From positions 1-32,313 of IMG/VR virus record IMGVR_UViG_3300005295_000047: a stretch of 32,313 bases of DNA; one strand, 5' to 3'. The notes under the pieces are model-generated. The model saw nothing but the letters and a program-made list of their open reading frames with translations. It did no database searches and was not told the origin of the DNA. Shown here piece after piece: positions 5,918 through 14,530 of the stretch (position 1 is the stretch's first letter; every line of letters starts with the position of its first letter). The DNA is from a virus. Both the position numbers and the translations under genes were made by a program.

Positions 5918-7917
5918 TATTGGCTCCCAATGAAGATGTTCGACTTGGTCGGAGCCCGCAGGGCATCGAATGCCAGCTTCTGGACATCGTAATTGCGGAG
6001 GCCATACTTCTTGGCCAGAGACTCGATCTCTTTCGCGCGGAATGTCCAGTTGTCCGTGTTGACCGCTTTCTGGAATTCTTCGATCGTCGGACTTTCTGGC
6101 AGATAGTCCTCTTTGGATGATCCAGGCGTCGACTGCAGGATCATGTTGTGGACGCGATTGAAGCGGAGCTGCAGGTCTGCGACGCTCGTGGCGTTCTCAA
6201 GGTCGCCGATGGCATTCTCCACCCGGGCGGCATCCTTGTCCGACTGGCTGCCCTTCTGCGGCAACAGCTGCATGGCCTGCAAGGCTAGCTGGTTCTGCGC
6301 AGATTTCAGGGCGGCGACTGCACGCCACGCTGGATCTTCAGGAGACTTGATCCGTTCGAGCTGCTGCTGAACAGTCGTCGGATCTGCTTTGCCGAGCCAC
6401 CCAGGGGTCGAGTATTCAAGACGACGTCGGTTGAGCGCCAGCGCGTCCTCCATCGATGGCATGTTGGCAAGGCTCTGCTTCATATTCTGGATTGTATCTC
6501 TCGTCCGGCCGACAGCCTCTTTGGTGATGTCGAGGTTTGCAGCTCTTTTTTCCGCAAGACGCGCGCGGCTGTCGGCCTCGACTTTGCTCTCAGCGATCGG
6601 GGTACCATCAGCAGCATAAAGGAAGCCCGATCCATCCGGCGCGAGCTTCTGCACATATCCTTCCGGTGGTTTCGGCGCTGGTGGCCCGACGATGTAGCCG
6701 GGATCGGCTGCTGGGGCTTGCGGCGCTGGTGCCTGCTGGGCCTGCACCGGTGCGGGAGCGGACATTTCGGCGGGCACCGGCGCACCCATATCCTGCTTGC
6801 CAGCGCGATTGACGACCTGTCCGGCATATCCTGGATCAGGCTGTAGAGCCGCAGGGATGGGCTGTGGCGGCTGTTGTACCTCTGGGGAGATCACCGGGTT
6901 CTCCGGCGAAACGTGCATTCTCGGGCCGGCCCCTGGGGCTGGCGAAGATGGTGCGGGCGAACCGCCTTGAGCAGCCAAGGCAGAAATCGGCCGTCCCCAC
7001 CCGTCGGTTTTCGTGGTGGTCTGCAATTTCAGCAGCGCGTCCATCCCGGCGGCTTTGTAATCTGGGTTGTTGGACCTGATCAGCGCGGCGATCACCGGAG
7101 GCACGGCGACACCATCGGTCAGGGCCTTGATAGTGCTGGCTTCGTCGGCTTTTTTGGCCGCGGTCTGCTGGTCCTTGTAATAGCCGCCGATGCCGGCGAG
7201 CACCGGTCCGCCGATGGCGGATGCGATGTTCCCCGCCCCCGAGAGCTTCTGGGCATTGGTGATGAGGTCTTCAGACTGCTTGAGCGCGTCGGCGTCATAG
7301 CCGGACAGGGCGGATTTGAGACGATCGAGGCCCGCGCTGCCTGTCAGGGTATCGCTGCCCCGGCCGCCCGTCATCGGCGGTGCTGCGGGCGCGGCCGGGG
7401 CGTTCTCTTCACCCGTCTTGCCGCCGCTATAGCGCTGGGCAATGGTGCGTTTCATGCTCTTGTCGGGCGACATCACGCCCTCAGCCCATGCGATCGTGTC
7501 GGCGCCGGTTTTACCACGAAGGAAGGGGTTGGCGGCGACGGCCTTCGACCCGAGCAGGGCTTCAACGGTCTTGCCGGGATCAGCGTAGATTGCAGCAGCA
7601 CCTGCCGGGCCAGCGAAATGGCTGAGCTTGATTGCGCCGGGCGTCGGCTCGATGCCGCGGGCCTTCAGGAACTGGGCGTTCTCGTTCGCATAGGCCGCGG
7701 TCATCTCGCGGGAAAGCTCGGGGTTGAACTTCAGCTGGAGAAGCTGGGCGTCGGTCTTGCCCTGGGCGACATCGGGCCGGTACTTCTTGATGGTGCTCAG
7801 CCACGTGCTGTCAATGAATTGACCGAGTCCACCGGCTGATGAGCGCGAATTCGTCGCATTGGGATTGCCACCGCTCTCGGAATTTATCAGCGCACCGATC
7901 AAATTGTCATAAGCCAT
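5917..7917 (-). CDS. Virion-associated lytic transglycosylase (ejection protein)
   Basis: A 666-residue protein. The N-terminus is an SLT-type lytic transglycosylase: NSESGGNP carries the probable catalytic Glu14, and AGGLGQF (residues 28-34) is the second family motif. These enzymes cleave peptidoglycan glycan strands without water addition. Residues about 170-240 are helical, 315-430 are a Pro/Ala/Gln-rich linker, and 450-600 a long helical region. This is the design of T7 gp16/gp15-type internal virion proteins, which open the murein during DNA ejection. It is the only murein hydrolase recognised in the genome. The ATG abuts the TAG of the preceding gene, with an AAGGAGG site just upstream. 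Confidence 0.82.
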   Translation of the reverse strand: MAYDNLIGALINSESGGNPNATNSRSSAGGLGQFIDSTWLSTIKKYRPDVAQGKTDAQLLQLKFNPELSREMTAAYANENAQFLKARGIEPTPGAIKLSHFAGPAGAAAIYADPGKTVEALLGSKAVAANPFLRGKTGADTIAWAEGVMSPDKSMKRTIAQRYSGGKTGEENAPAAPAAPPMTGGRGSDTLTGSAGLDRLKSALSGYDADALKQSEDLITNAQKLSGAGNIASAIGGPVLAGIGGYYKDQQTAAKKADEASTIKALTDGVAVPPVIAALIRSNNPDYKAAGMDALLKLQTTTKTDGWGRPISALAAQGGSPAPSSPAPGAGPRMHVSPENPVISPEVQQPPQPIPAALQPDPGYAGQVVNRAGKQDMGAPVPAEMSAPAPVQAQQAPAPQAPAADPGYIVGPPAPKPPEGYVQKLAPDGSGFLYAADGTPIAESKVEADSRARLAEKRAANLDITKEAVGRTRDTIQNMKQSLANMPSMEDALALNRRRLEYSTPGWLGKADPTTVQQQLERIKSPEDPAWRAVAALKSAQNQLALQAMQLLPQKGSQSDKDAARVENAIGDLENATSVADLQLRFNRVHNMILQSTPGSSKEDYLPESPTIEEFQKAVNTDNWTFRAKEIESLAKKYGLRNYDVQKLAFDALRAPTKSNIFIGSQ

Positions 7918-9279
7918 CTAAGCGACCTCCTTCGTGCGCTCGTCCAAGGCTCGAATTGCCGCCATCAGCTTGCCGACCGCATCACCGAGGTCGATGGTCT
8001 TACCGTCGCCGCCGAACTTCTCGGCATAATCCTGCGCCATAGTCCCGGTGCGCCGCTCGGGCAGATCGAACTCGGCGCGGGCGTCGGCCTTGTATGCAAA
8101 GTCGTCGACGGGCATGTCGCGGAAGGCGGCCAGGACCTTCTCGCCATCGGCGGGAGAGCGGTCTTCCTTCATGTCCTCATCGCTGAAGATGAAAGGCGCG
8201 GCGGCGGCGCCGATCGAACCGATTGAGCTGAGCAAGCTGTTGCTCCCACTCTGCGCGCGGTTCGCCGCGGCGTTGTATGCGCCCATCTGCTGGGCATAGG
8301 TGTTATTGACCACCGAGGTGTAATCCGGCGGTGCGACATTGGTCGGCGTGGTGCCCTGGAAGGATGGCGTCTGGAAATTCGGCGTCGATCCCATAAGCGC
8401 CGCCGCTTCGGCGAACGGCTGGTTGCGCTCCAGCAGCTGGTTGCTGAGATCGGTCTGATATTGACCCGAGCCATAGCCGAGCGCCTGGGCGAGTCGATTG
8501 TACTGTTGATTTTGCTGGGTACCGAGGAAGCTGCGGTTCTGCAGATCGGCGCCCTGGAGCCGCTGCTGCTCCTGTCCGCCATACTGCGCGGTCGAGAGGT
8601 TCTGGCCGAACTGACGCGACTGCTCCTGACCGGCAGCAAGCTCAGCCTGCCGATTGATATCGGAGAAGGCATTGGCCTGATTGCGATCGAGGCGATCCAT
8701 TTCCTGGTTATAGATCTCACTGCCTACCGGGATGCCGCGGCGCGCAAGCTCGATGTCCTTCTGCTTGCGGGCGGCGTCCAGATCGGGCTGCAAACGCGAC
8801 TTGCCCTGCTCATAAAAGATATTTGCGATATCTTGCGTGCCCGGCGTGGCACCGAGGCCGACGGCGCTGGACTGATACATCTGGCCGGCGAGCGGATCGG
8901 CAAAGCTGCCGTAATCGAGAGCGCCGGAGCCGAAGTCGCGGGCGGCGACGGAGCGGGCATTGGGGGCCGTGGGGAGCTGGAAGCGGTCCTGGGGAAGGTA
9001 TCCGAGCTGTTTCTGCGCGGCGTTCTGGAGGGCTGTGCCGGCGCCGAACTGGCTATCGAGGTACTGCTGGACCTCCGGGCTCAGCGTGACCGCCTGGGCG
9101 TATGGTGTACCATCCGGCCGACGTGCGAAGGTGGTCGAACCGTATGGGCCGTACTGGTCGACGCTGTTCAGGTATGCGGCATCGCGCGCGGCCTGAGAAT
9201 TGTACTGGTATTGAGCCTGAGCTGTCGCATAGGGATCTGGTGCTGCCGGCTGGGCAGGCGCGTCACTTCCGCCGCAAAT
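7918..9279 (-). CDS. Internal virion / tail protein with S74-like C-terminal domain, ATT start
   Basis: A 453-residue protein if read from an ATT codon at 9277-9279. The first ATG (8880) would remove 133 residues that are clearly coding (Tyr/Gln-rich, e.g. VDQYGPYGSTTFARRPDG). The ATT start gives (M)CGGSDAPAQP, matching the MCGG start of the related gene at 9768, and an AAAGGA site lies 9 bases upstream. No ATG, GTG or TTG exists in frame before the upstream stop at 9301. The middle is Gln-rich and helical. The last 89 residues resemble a peptidase S74 intramolecular chaperone (SDEDMK with Ser and Lys as the likely dyad, then TGTMAQDYAEKF). Its place matches T7 gp14, so it is probably an ejection protein. 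Confidence 0.78.
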   Translation of the reverse strand: MCGGSDAPAQPAAPDPYATAQAQYQYNSQAARDAAYLNSVDQYGPYGSTTFARRPDGTPYAQAVTLSPEVQQYLDSQFGAGTALQNAAQKQLGYLPQDRFQLPTAPNARSVAARDFGSGALDYGSFADPLAGQMYQSSAVGLGATPGTQDIANIFYEQGKSRLQPDLDAARKQKDIELARRGIPVGSEIYNQEMDRLDRNQANAFSDINRQAELAAGQEQSRQFGQNLSTAQYGGQEQQRLQGADLQNRSFLGTQQNQQYNRLAQALGYGSGQYQTDLSNQLLERNQPFAEAAALMGSTPNFQTPSFQGTTPTNVAPPDYTSVVNNTYAQQMGAYNAAANRAQSGSNSLLSSIGSIGAAAAPFIFSDEDMKEDRSPADGEKVLAAFRDMPVDDFAYKADARAEFDLPERRTGTMAQDYAEKFGGDGKTIDLGDAVGKLMAAIRALDERTKEVA

Positions 9280-9288
9280 TTTACGTTG

Positions 9289-9294
9289 TCCTTT
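9289..9294 (-). promoter_or_regulatory. Ribosome binding site deciding an ATT start
   Basis: AAAGGA on the minus strand lies 9 bases before ATT (9277-9279). It is the only good Shine-Dalgarno between the in-frame stop at 9301 and the coding region, and it supports use of the rare ATT initiator codon. Confidence 0.6.
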
Positions 9295-9354
9295 GACCGG
9301 TTAGGCAGCGCGCGCGAATTCGCCGTGCGCTTCGGTTAGAGTTCGCTGGCTGTC

Positions 9355-9771
9355 TCATCTCGCTAATCTGTCGATGGTTTCGCGCAAAAAGGCGTATTGC
9401 CGCCCGGCATGAACATCATCATCGGAGGGGCCATAGAGCCGGCGGCAGGTGCCCTCGTAGATCGCGCCGAGCTTCTGCACGCCGCGCGCCATGTGGTCCT
9501 TGCGGGTGCGGATCGTGACGCGGTTGACATTGAAATGCTTGGCGGCGAGCATGAAAATCAGGCGGACGATCCGGCGCGTGAGCGTCCCGGGACCGTAGAA
9601 ATGCACCTCGACATCGCTGCCGTTGTAGCCGGAGAACATGATGCCGCCGACCAGCGTGCCGGCATCATCGGCGAGCCCGAGGGCCATATTGTATTGCAGA
9701 GGTCGGCAGTTTGAGATCGAGAACAGCCAGTCAGCGACGGCTGTGTCCTGGCCAAGGACCAGATGCGTCAA
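9355..9771 (-). CDS. GNAT-fold protein (T7 gp13-like position)
   Basis: A 138-residue protein with the layout of GNAT acyltransferases: strand pair LGLADDAGTLVGGIMFSGY, then VEVHFYGPGTLTRR at the acyl-CoA-binding position, a helix (IVRLIFMLAAKHF), the strand VNRVTIRTRKD and a C-terminal KLGAIYEGTCRRLYG motif typical of the family. GNAT-like proteins occur among the internal virion genes of T7-type podoviruses (gp13). Whether it still acetylates a substrate or is purely structural is unknown. Its ATG overlaps the stop of the preceding gene (ATGA). A 75-bp gap after its stop carries a small hairpin (GCGCACGGCGAATTCGCGCGC region) before the ATT-start gene. Confidence 0.68.
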   Translation of the reverse strand: MTHLVLGQDTAVADWLFSISNCRPLQYNMALGLADDAGTLVGGIMFSGYNGSDVEVHFYGPGTLTRRIVRLIFMLAAKHFNVNRVTIRTRKDHMARGVQKLGAIYEGTCRRLYGPSDDDVHAGRQYAFLRETIDRLAR

Positions 9772-10193
9772 GATGTAAAATTCGATCCGCTATTTTGATC
9801 ATACATCGCCGTTAATAGCCGCTTGAATGGGTGATCTGGCGACGCTTCGAGCATTGCTCGATCCCTTGCGATCTTGTCTGGTCCAATACCCAAGAGTTGA
9901 AAAAGAGACGGTATCTTTCTTGTATTGCTATCTGGCGTCTGAGCCGGCGCGGCCTGCGCGGGGGTCGACGAAAAGCTGCCTGGATAGGCGGCGCGCACGC
10001 GGGCGAGTTCATCAGCGTTGGTTGGGGCACCCTGGCCGTAGTAGGAATAGGGTACGGTGCCATTCTGGCGAAACTGATCGTAGACACCGCGCAGATCCGG
10101 TGCAGAATATGTAAAATTTTGCGCAGGCGCAGGCGCAGGCGTAGGTGCCGGTGCCGGCGTTTGTCCTGGGCGCCGCTCAGCTCCACCACACAT
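9768..10193 (-). CDS. Small virion protein, MCGG/Pro-Ala-rich N-terminus
   Basis: A 141-residue protein starting MCGGAERRPGQ, followed by a Pro-Ala repeat (residues 12-24) encoded by a short GCAGGC-type tandem repeat near 10120-10155. The rest is soluble, with YSAPDLRGVYDQFRQNG and a helical C-terminus (LLGIGPDKIARDRAMLEASPD). The MCGG start is shared with the larger gene at 7918, and proteins starting this way are typical in the ejection-protein block of alphaproteobacterial podoviruses. An AAGGAG site lies 7 bases before the ATG. The stop overlaps the start of the GNAT gene. It is probably a minor internal virion protein. Confidence 0.68.
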   Translation of the reverse strand: MCGGAERRPGQTPAPAPTPAPAPAQNFTYSAPDLRGVYDQFRQNGTVPYSYYGQGAPTNADELARVRAAYPGSFSSTPAQAAPAQTPDSNTRKIPSLFQLLGIGPDKIARDRAMLEASPDHPFKRLLTAMYDQNSGSNFTS

Positions 10194-10204
10194 CGATCGT
10201 CTCC

Positions 10205-11716
10205 TTATCCGACAACACCGGCCGGCGTCCCGATGACGTCGACGGCGAAAAATTGAAAGTCATCTGCCTGTGAATTGAACTGGGTGACCGGCGCCACAGC
10301 CCGGCCGAAACCCTTCACGCCGGACCATTTCAGCAAAGGGGTGCCGTTGACGCCCCATGGAGAGCCCCAGGGTTGGCCCCAGGGGCCCGAACCGGCTGTG
10401 CTCAGAGGGAACTCGGCGGCGGTGATGCCCTGCTCTGAATAGTCCGTGTCGACCTGAATCTGCCCGGTGACGAGGCCGGTGGCCTGCCCGTTGATGCGGG
10501 CGGCGGTGAACTGACCGTTGACTTGATTGGCGAATGGGTATGTGAAACCATGGCGCACGGTGCCGACGATGGATGATCCGTTGTCGGTGCCGCCCATATA
10601 TTTCCAGATTGTGTTACTATCCTTGGCGCCAAAATAGAGCGCTCCGCCAAGCTCGGCGAACTGGTAGCCATTCAGGCCGTCGAAGAAGCTCCAGGCTTTG
10701 GTGCGGATGTTGTAGATCCACTGCTTCGAGGCATCGGTGTCGGTTTGGATATTGAAGATCACCAAGCCGGTGAAGAAGGTGGCGCTCCAGCCGGCATTGG
10801 CGCCGTAGGTGACGAAATCATCGGCCCAGCTCGGCGCGATCTTGCCCCAATAGTTGAGGGCCGTGGTGTCGAAGGACACGCCGGTCGCAATCGCCTCGAA
10901 TGGCAGGGCGCCGGCTGTGGTCATGAGGACGAGTTCGCCCTGGACATCGACGCCGCAATCATATCCTACAGGCCGAGGCGCATCGTAGCTCTTGTTCAGC
11001 GCGAAATCGGTGCCGGGATCGCCGGTATAGGTGACGATCTCGCCGGTCGACATGATAAACACCGTGTACGGACCGAATGGATAGACGCCGACGCAGTAGC
11101 CGCCCTTGGTTTCCTGGCTGAGCTGGAACTTAGTCAGCACGCCGGTGACCGCGGCCGGGTCGCCGTACCAGACGTCGGCGCTGCCCTCCTCTGTGAACCA
11201 CAGGCGGACGCCTACGACACGCACAGTGCGCAGATTGGCGATGGTGAGGCCGGAGCCGGAAAGGCCGCTGGCGCCGATCGTCGAGCCATCAAAGGCCCAT
11301 GGCACATCGGTGCCGTTGACGCCGAGCGCGGTGTCGTTGAACTGGGCGATCGACCATGTGTTGAGCGAATAGCCGGTGGCGAGCTGGCTCGGCGTGCCGG
11401 TCGCATCGTAGATCTTGCCGGCGGCGAAGGCGAGCAGCACGTCCTGGCTGGTGCCTTCGTGGGTAAACAGGCTGCCGATCGAGGTGGCGCCGGAGATGGT
11501 CTGATGGCTGGTTTTGCCGCGGCGGATGATCAGGCGACCGTTCTCAGCGATCATATTTCGGATGCTGCGCGCTTCGCGCGGATCGAGCGATGACACGCCG
11601 TCGCGCGTGTTCATGCCCAAGCTCGGCGCCGGGATCGGGATGCTCTGCCCTTCCGGTGCTTGCCCATACGCGCGGGGGTTCGCCCGCTGCGCCAGTCGCG
11701 CCATGCGCATCGACAT
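10205..11716 (-). CDS. Tail nozzle / P22 gp10-like DNA stabilisation protein
   Basis: A 503-residue, beta-rich protein without membrane segments. Near the N-terminus, LDPREARSIRNMIAENGRLIIRRG is the signature opening of tail tube B / packaged-DNA stabilisation proteins. Repeating blades follow (e.g. LLAFAAGKIYDATG, DVWYGDPAAVTGVL, YTVFIMSTGEIVTYTGDPGTDF, FAELGGALYFGAKD), consistent with a beta-propeller. Such proteins form the nozzle attached below the adaptor ring (P22 gp10, T7 gp12). At 503 residues it is closer in size to P22 gp10 than to T7 gp12. The start overlaps the stop of the adaptor gene (TGATG). The sub-type is inference. Confidence 0.75.
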   Translation of the reverse strand: MSMRMARLAQRANPRAYGQAPEGQSIPIPAPSLGMNTRDGVSSLDPREARSIRNMIAENGRLIIRRGKTSHQTISGATSIGSLFTHEGTSQDVLLAFAAGKIYDATGTPSQLATGYSLNTWSIAQFNDTALGVNGTDVPWAFDGSTIGASGLSGSGLTIANLRTVRVVGVRLWFTEEGSADVWYGDPAAVTGVLTKFQLSQETKGGYCVGVYPFGPYTVFIMSTGEIVTYTGDPGTDFALNKSYDAPRPVGYDCGVDVQGELVLMTTAGALPFEAIATGVSFDTTALNYWGKIAPSWADDFVTYGANAGWSATFFTGLVIFNIQTDTDASKQWIYNIRTKAWSFFDGLNGYQFAELGGALYFGAKDSNTIWKYMGGTDNGSSIVGTVRHGFTYPFANQVNGQFTAARINGQATGLVTGQIQVDTDYSEQGITAAEFPLSTAGSGPWGQPWGSPWGVNGTPLLKWSGVKGFGRAVAPVTQFNSQADDFQFFAVDVIGTPAGVVG

Positions 11717-12444
11717 CAGTTTGGAATCACATCAGCGATGTTGGGGCGGTAGAGCCGCATGCCGCGGCCAGGACGCTGCACATTAGCTGCCATGTTGACC
11801 ATGCGCGATGGCACGTTCTTGCCGGTGCGGGACTGGATCACGGCGTCATATTCTGCGCTGAAGCGGGCGGTGCCGGGCAGGTTCTTCGAGTCGGCGAAGT
11901 AATACCGCACGCCATGGATCAGCAGATCCGCTGGCAGGATAGAGAGATCGGTGTCTGCGACCCAGCCATCGACGCGCTCGGTGGCGCCGGTGCTGTCGGT
12001 CGCGTAGACCTTGGACAAATACTCATAGTTGAATGTGAACACGCTGGACGGTGTCGGCGTGACCTGGATCTGGCCGCCGAACAGCCGCCAGCGGTAGGTC
12101 ACGCTCGATGTGATGCCCGAATTGGTGATCGCCGCCCATTCCCGGCCTGTGGTCTGACCGGCCATGTAGCGGGATGTGCTGAAATCCCACATTGTATCGC
12201 TGGCAAGACGGTCGTAATCGTCTTCCAGATCGTACAGCGATGTACTGGCCACCGTGGTCACCGTCGCGGTGCGGCCCATCTCCTGCCACGCATAGTCGCG
12301 CACCAGCTCCTCGCCGACCTTGTAGGCAGCCGCGAGCAGGGTTTTCGCCACGTCGTCGGTGTTGCCGATGATCGTGGACGGCACGTTGAATGAGCTGACC
12401 TCATCCAGCGCCCGCGTGCAGATCGACAGGAGGCTGAGAGCCAT
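11716..12444 (-). CDS. Head-to-tail adaptor (T7 gp11 / P22 gp4-like)
   Basis: A 242-residue protein. The N-terminal helical part (LLSICTRALDEVSSF and DDVAKTLLAAAYKVGEELVRDYAW) and the following beta region (YDLEDDYDRLASDTMWD, then WRLFGGQIQVTPTPS) fit tail tube A / adaptor proteins, which form a ring under the portal. The order portal-scaffold-capsid-adaptor-nozzle is the same in T7. Its TGA overlaps the ATG of the nozzle gene. GTG or upstream starts are unnecessary: the ATG at 12444 gives the canonical N-terminus. Confidence 0.78.
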   Translation of the reverse strand: MALSLLSICTRALDEVSSFNVPSTIIGNTDDVAKTLLAAAYKVGEELVRDYAWQEMGRTATVTTVASTSLYDLEDDYDRLASDTMWDFSTSRYMAGQTTGREWAAITNSGITSSVTYRWRLFGGQIQVTPTPSSVFTFNYEYLSKVYATDSTGATERVDGWVADTDLSILPADLLIHGVRYYFADSKNLPGTARFSAEYDAVIQSRTGKNVPSRMVNMAANVQRPGRGMRLYRPNIADVIPN

Positions 12445-12449
12445 GGTGA

Positions 12450-13127
12450 TTAGGCCTTTTTACGGGTTTTGCGGATCTTCACCGGCGGCGGCAGAGGTGC
12501 GACATCCTCATCGTCGGCGTCATCGTCGGTGTCCGGCTGAAACGCCACGAGCTGACCATCGCCGCGGTCGACCATGACTGTGCCGAGCGCCGAAATCGGC
12601 TTCTTCGCAATCAGTTCCATCGCCCGGGTTTCGAGCGGGTGCACCGGCGCGAGGCGGAACTTCTGATAATGTTCCCAAGCGTCCCAGCAACGCATGATGT
12701 CGCGGACAGCAGCGTCGAAGGCCTCTTTGCCCATGCCGGTCTGGCCATCATAGTGGATGACTTCCTTGCCATCCGGTCCCGGCCGATAGCTGGCGACCCG
12801 GGTATCCTGGCCCTTGTCGAATCGCAGCACATGAGTGGTGCTGTTCTTGAATGCGGGCGTCCCGTCAGCCAAGCGCAGAACCTTGGTGTGCAGGGCGATG
12901 CCGATGTCGAAAACATTGTGGCGAGCGGCCTTGGACTTCTCGACATTCAGGATCGGGATGTCAGAGAACTTGGCCTGGACGTTATGGTAAGGTTCGTGCT
13001 CGCCATCGTTGATGAGGCTGTCCGCGACATCGAACCACTGCTTCTTGTCGATGTCTTCGCCGCGGGCATATCGCGCTTGGATGGCCGCCTGCTCGTCTTT
13101 TGCACTCTGCGTCATGAAGGTCGTCAT
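12450..13127 (-). CDS. Hypothetical late-operon protein
   Basis: A 225-residue protein of unknown function between the DUF115-methyltransferase gene and the adaptor gene. It has an acidic/charged N-terminus (QSAKDEQAAIQARYARGEDIDKKQWFDV), a central soluble domain (HNVFDIGIALHTKVLRLADG; HVLRFDKGQDTRVASY), a helical stretch (AFDAAVRDIMRCWDAWEHYQKF) and a disordered tail with an Asp-rich run (DTDDDADDEDVAP) followed by KIRKTRKKA. The mix of acidic and basic tails is common in head or packaging proteins. The gap to the adaptor gene is only 5 bases. No family was recognised. Confidence 0.7.
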   Translation of the reverse strand: MTTFMTQSAKDEQAAIQARYARGEDIDKKQWFDVADSLINDGEHEPYHNVQAKFSDIPILNVEKSKAARHNVFDIGIALHTKVLRLADGTPAFKNSTTHVLRFDKGQDTRVASYRPGPDGKEVIHYDGQTGMGKEAFDAAVRDIMRCWDAWEHYQKFRLAPVHPLETRAMELIAKKPISALGTVMVDRGDGQLVAFQPDTDDDADDEDVAPLPPPVKIRKTRKKA

Positions 13128-13148
13128 CGTCTCTGCCTTTCTGTGCAG

Positions 13149-14525
13149 CTAGCGCCGATGGATTATGAAGATGGATTCCGTGGCGCCCCGGCGATCGTCG
13201 ATCACCTGGAGGCCCATGGTGGTGAACAGATCCAGCCACCATTCGTGGTCGTGGACGCTGAGATGGAGTGGCTGGCCGATGAAGGCGCCGAATGAGTCCT
13301 CGACCGTAGCGATCTGGAAGAATACCGTCTCGGCCGACGCCATGATGTTGACGACGACCGCCTCGACCTGCCCCGGCGGGATGTGCTCTAGAACGTCCGT
13401 GCAGTAGCCGTAGGGCGAGCGGAGCGGACACGGCAGGGTCAGGTCCCATTCCAGGAACGGCAGCCCCATGGCGTCCTGGTCGCGTGCGGAGGACACAAAA
13501 TCGGTCAGGGTTACGTCGAGGCCGGCGCGCGCCAGTGCCAATCCGCCACGGCCGGTGCCGCAGCCGAAATCAATCACCGGGCCGGTGCCTTCGATTTTCA
13601 TCAGTGCGAGGAAGGTGCTCGCGGTGACTTCGCCGGGCGAATAGGTACGATAGGCATCGAGCTGCCACATCCGGACATACTTATCGCGCTCAGCAAGGTT
13701 CTCTGGTGGCGTGAGCCAGATATGCTGGAGGAGGCCATCACCCCAGACATTGACCGTGCAGCCGGCTTGCTGGAGGGCCTGGGCAGCGATCGGAAACCGC
13801 TCAGCCTGGGTGCGCATGGTGATCGAGGTTTGGAACGTTCTGCCGGCCCAGGAGAATTCCATCACCGGGATGGCGCCATTCATGCGCTGTTCGTAAGCAT
13901 GGCTCTGGTCGCCGCGGTGACAGCTGTCGTAGCCGAAGATCTCCAGCCGGCGAAAGCCGAGGCAGTAGGCGACACAGAGGGCACCGAGCCCGGTCGAAGC
14001 CTCGCCGCCGAGGAGGGCATAGCCGCCGCGCTTCTTCTTCGCCGGTGGGAACCAATCCTCGTTGGCGTGGAGGGCGCTGTGCCAGACGGTTGGGCTCGGC
14101 GCCGCTGCCATTGTGACCGGATTGACATGGCTGGCAAAGAGGTGACCGCGCGCGGCGGGATCGACCAAACCGGCCGTTTCTTCCTTGGCGTCGCATGTCA
14201 CCTGCCAATCCACGGCGATGTCATGCTTGCGCAGATACTGCGATGCCGCGTTCATGGCGAAAACTGTTGCGCCTTCGGCCACGAAGCGGCGAATATCCTC
14301 GATATGGTCTTCGACCGATGCGCCGCCGCCGACCATGACGGCGATACCGGCATGTTCATCGATCCCGGTGAGCCAGGGCAGATCCAGCGCGGTGTTCGCG
14401 CGGATATTAGCCTCGATCTCTTCGTCAGGCGTGTTGCATAGGACTATCAGGGGGATATGCAGAGGGCCGGAGGCATGTGGGTTCTGCACATTCCACTGAC
14501 AGACGTCGAATTTAGGGGCTGGCAT
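13149..14525 (-). CDS. DUF115 (Maf-like) - SAM methyltransferase fusion
   Basis: A 458-residue two-domain protein. Residues about 55-245 match the DUF115/MptE-Maf family: VMVGGGASVED (63-73), a middle segment FAMNAASQYLRKHDIAVDW (89-107) and GGEASTGLGALCVAYCLGFRRLEIFGYD (split over 173-200). Members include pterin diphosphokinases and glycosyltransferases that add nonulosonic acids to flagellin. Residues about 310-440 are a class I SAM-dependent methyltransferase: VIDFGCGTGRGG (317-328) is motif I, TDFV the acidic end of strand 2, and CTDVLEHIPPG (375-385) the motif IV region. It lies inside the virion operon just after a terminator. A role in modifying a virion or host-surface glycan is inference. 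The ribosome binding site is weak. Confidence 0.75.
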   Translation of the reverse strand: MPAPKFDVCQWNVQNPHASGPLHIPLIVLCNTPDEEIEANIRANTALDLPWLTGIDEHAGIAVMVGGGASVEDHIEDIRRFVAEGATVFAMNAASQYLRKHDIAVDWQVTCDAKEETAGLVDPAARGHLFASHVNPVTMAAAPSPTVWHSALHANEDWFPPAKKKRGGYALLGGEASTGLGALCVAYCLGFRRLEIFGYDSCHRGDQSHAYEQRMNGAIPVMEFSWAGRTFQTSITMRTQAERFPIAAQALQQAGCTVNVWGDGLLQHIWLTPPENLAERDKYVRMWQLDAYRTYSPGEVTASTFLALMKIEGTGPVIDFGCGTGRGGLALARAGLDVTLTDFVSSARDQDAMGLPFLEWDLTLPCPLRSPYGYCTDVLEHIPPGQVEAVVVNIMASAETVFFQIATVEDSFGAFIGQPLHLSVHDHEWWLDLFTTMGLQVIDDRRGATESIFIIHRR

Positions 14526-14530
14526 GGTCT

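Noticed and set aside
8461-9339. Long plus-strand frame of 292 codons opposite the 7918 gene
   Set aside because: It is the antisense shadow of the Gln-rich virion gene (CAG/CTG mirror gives Leu-rich product), in the wrong orientation for the operon.
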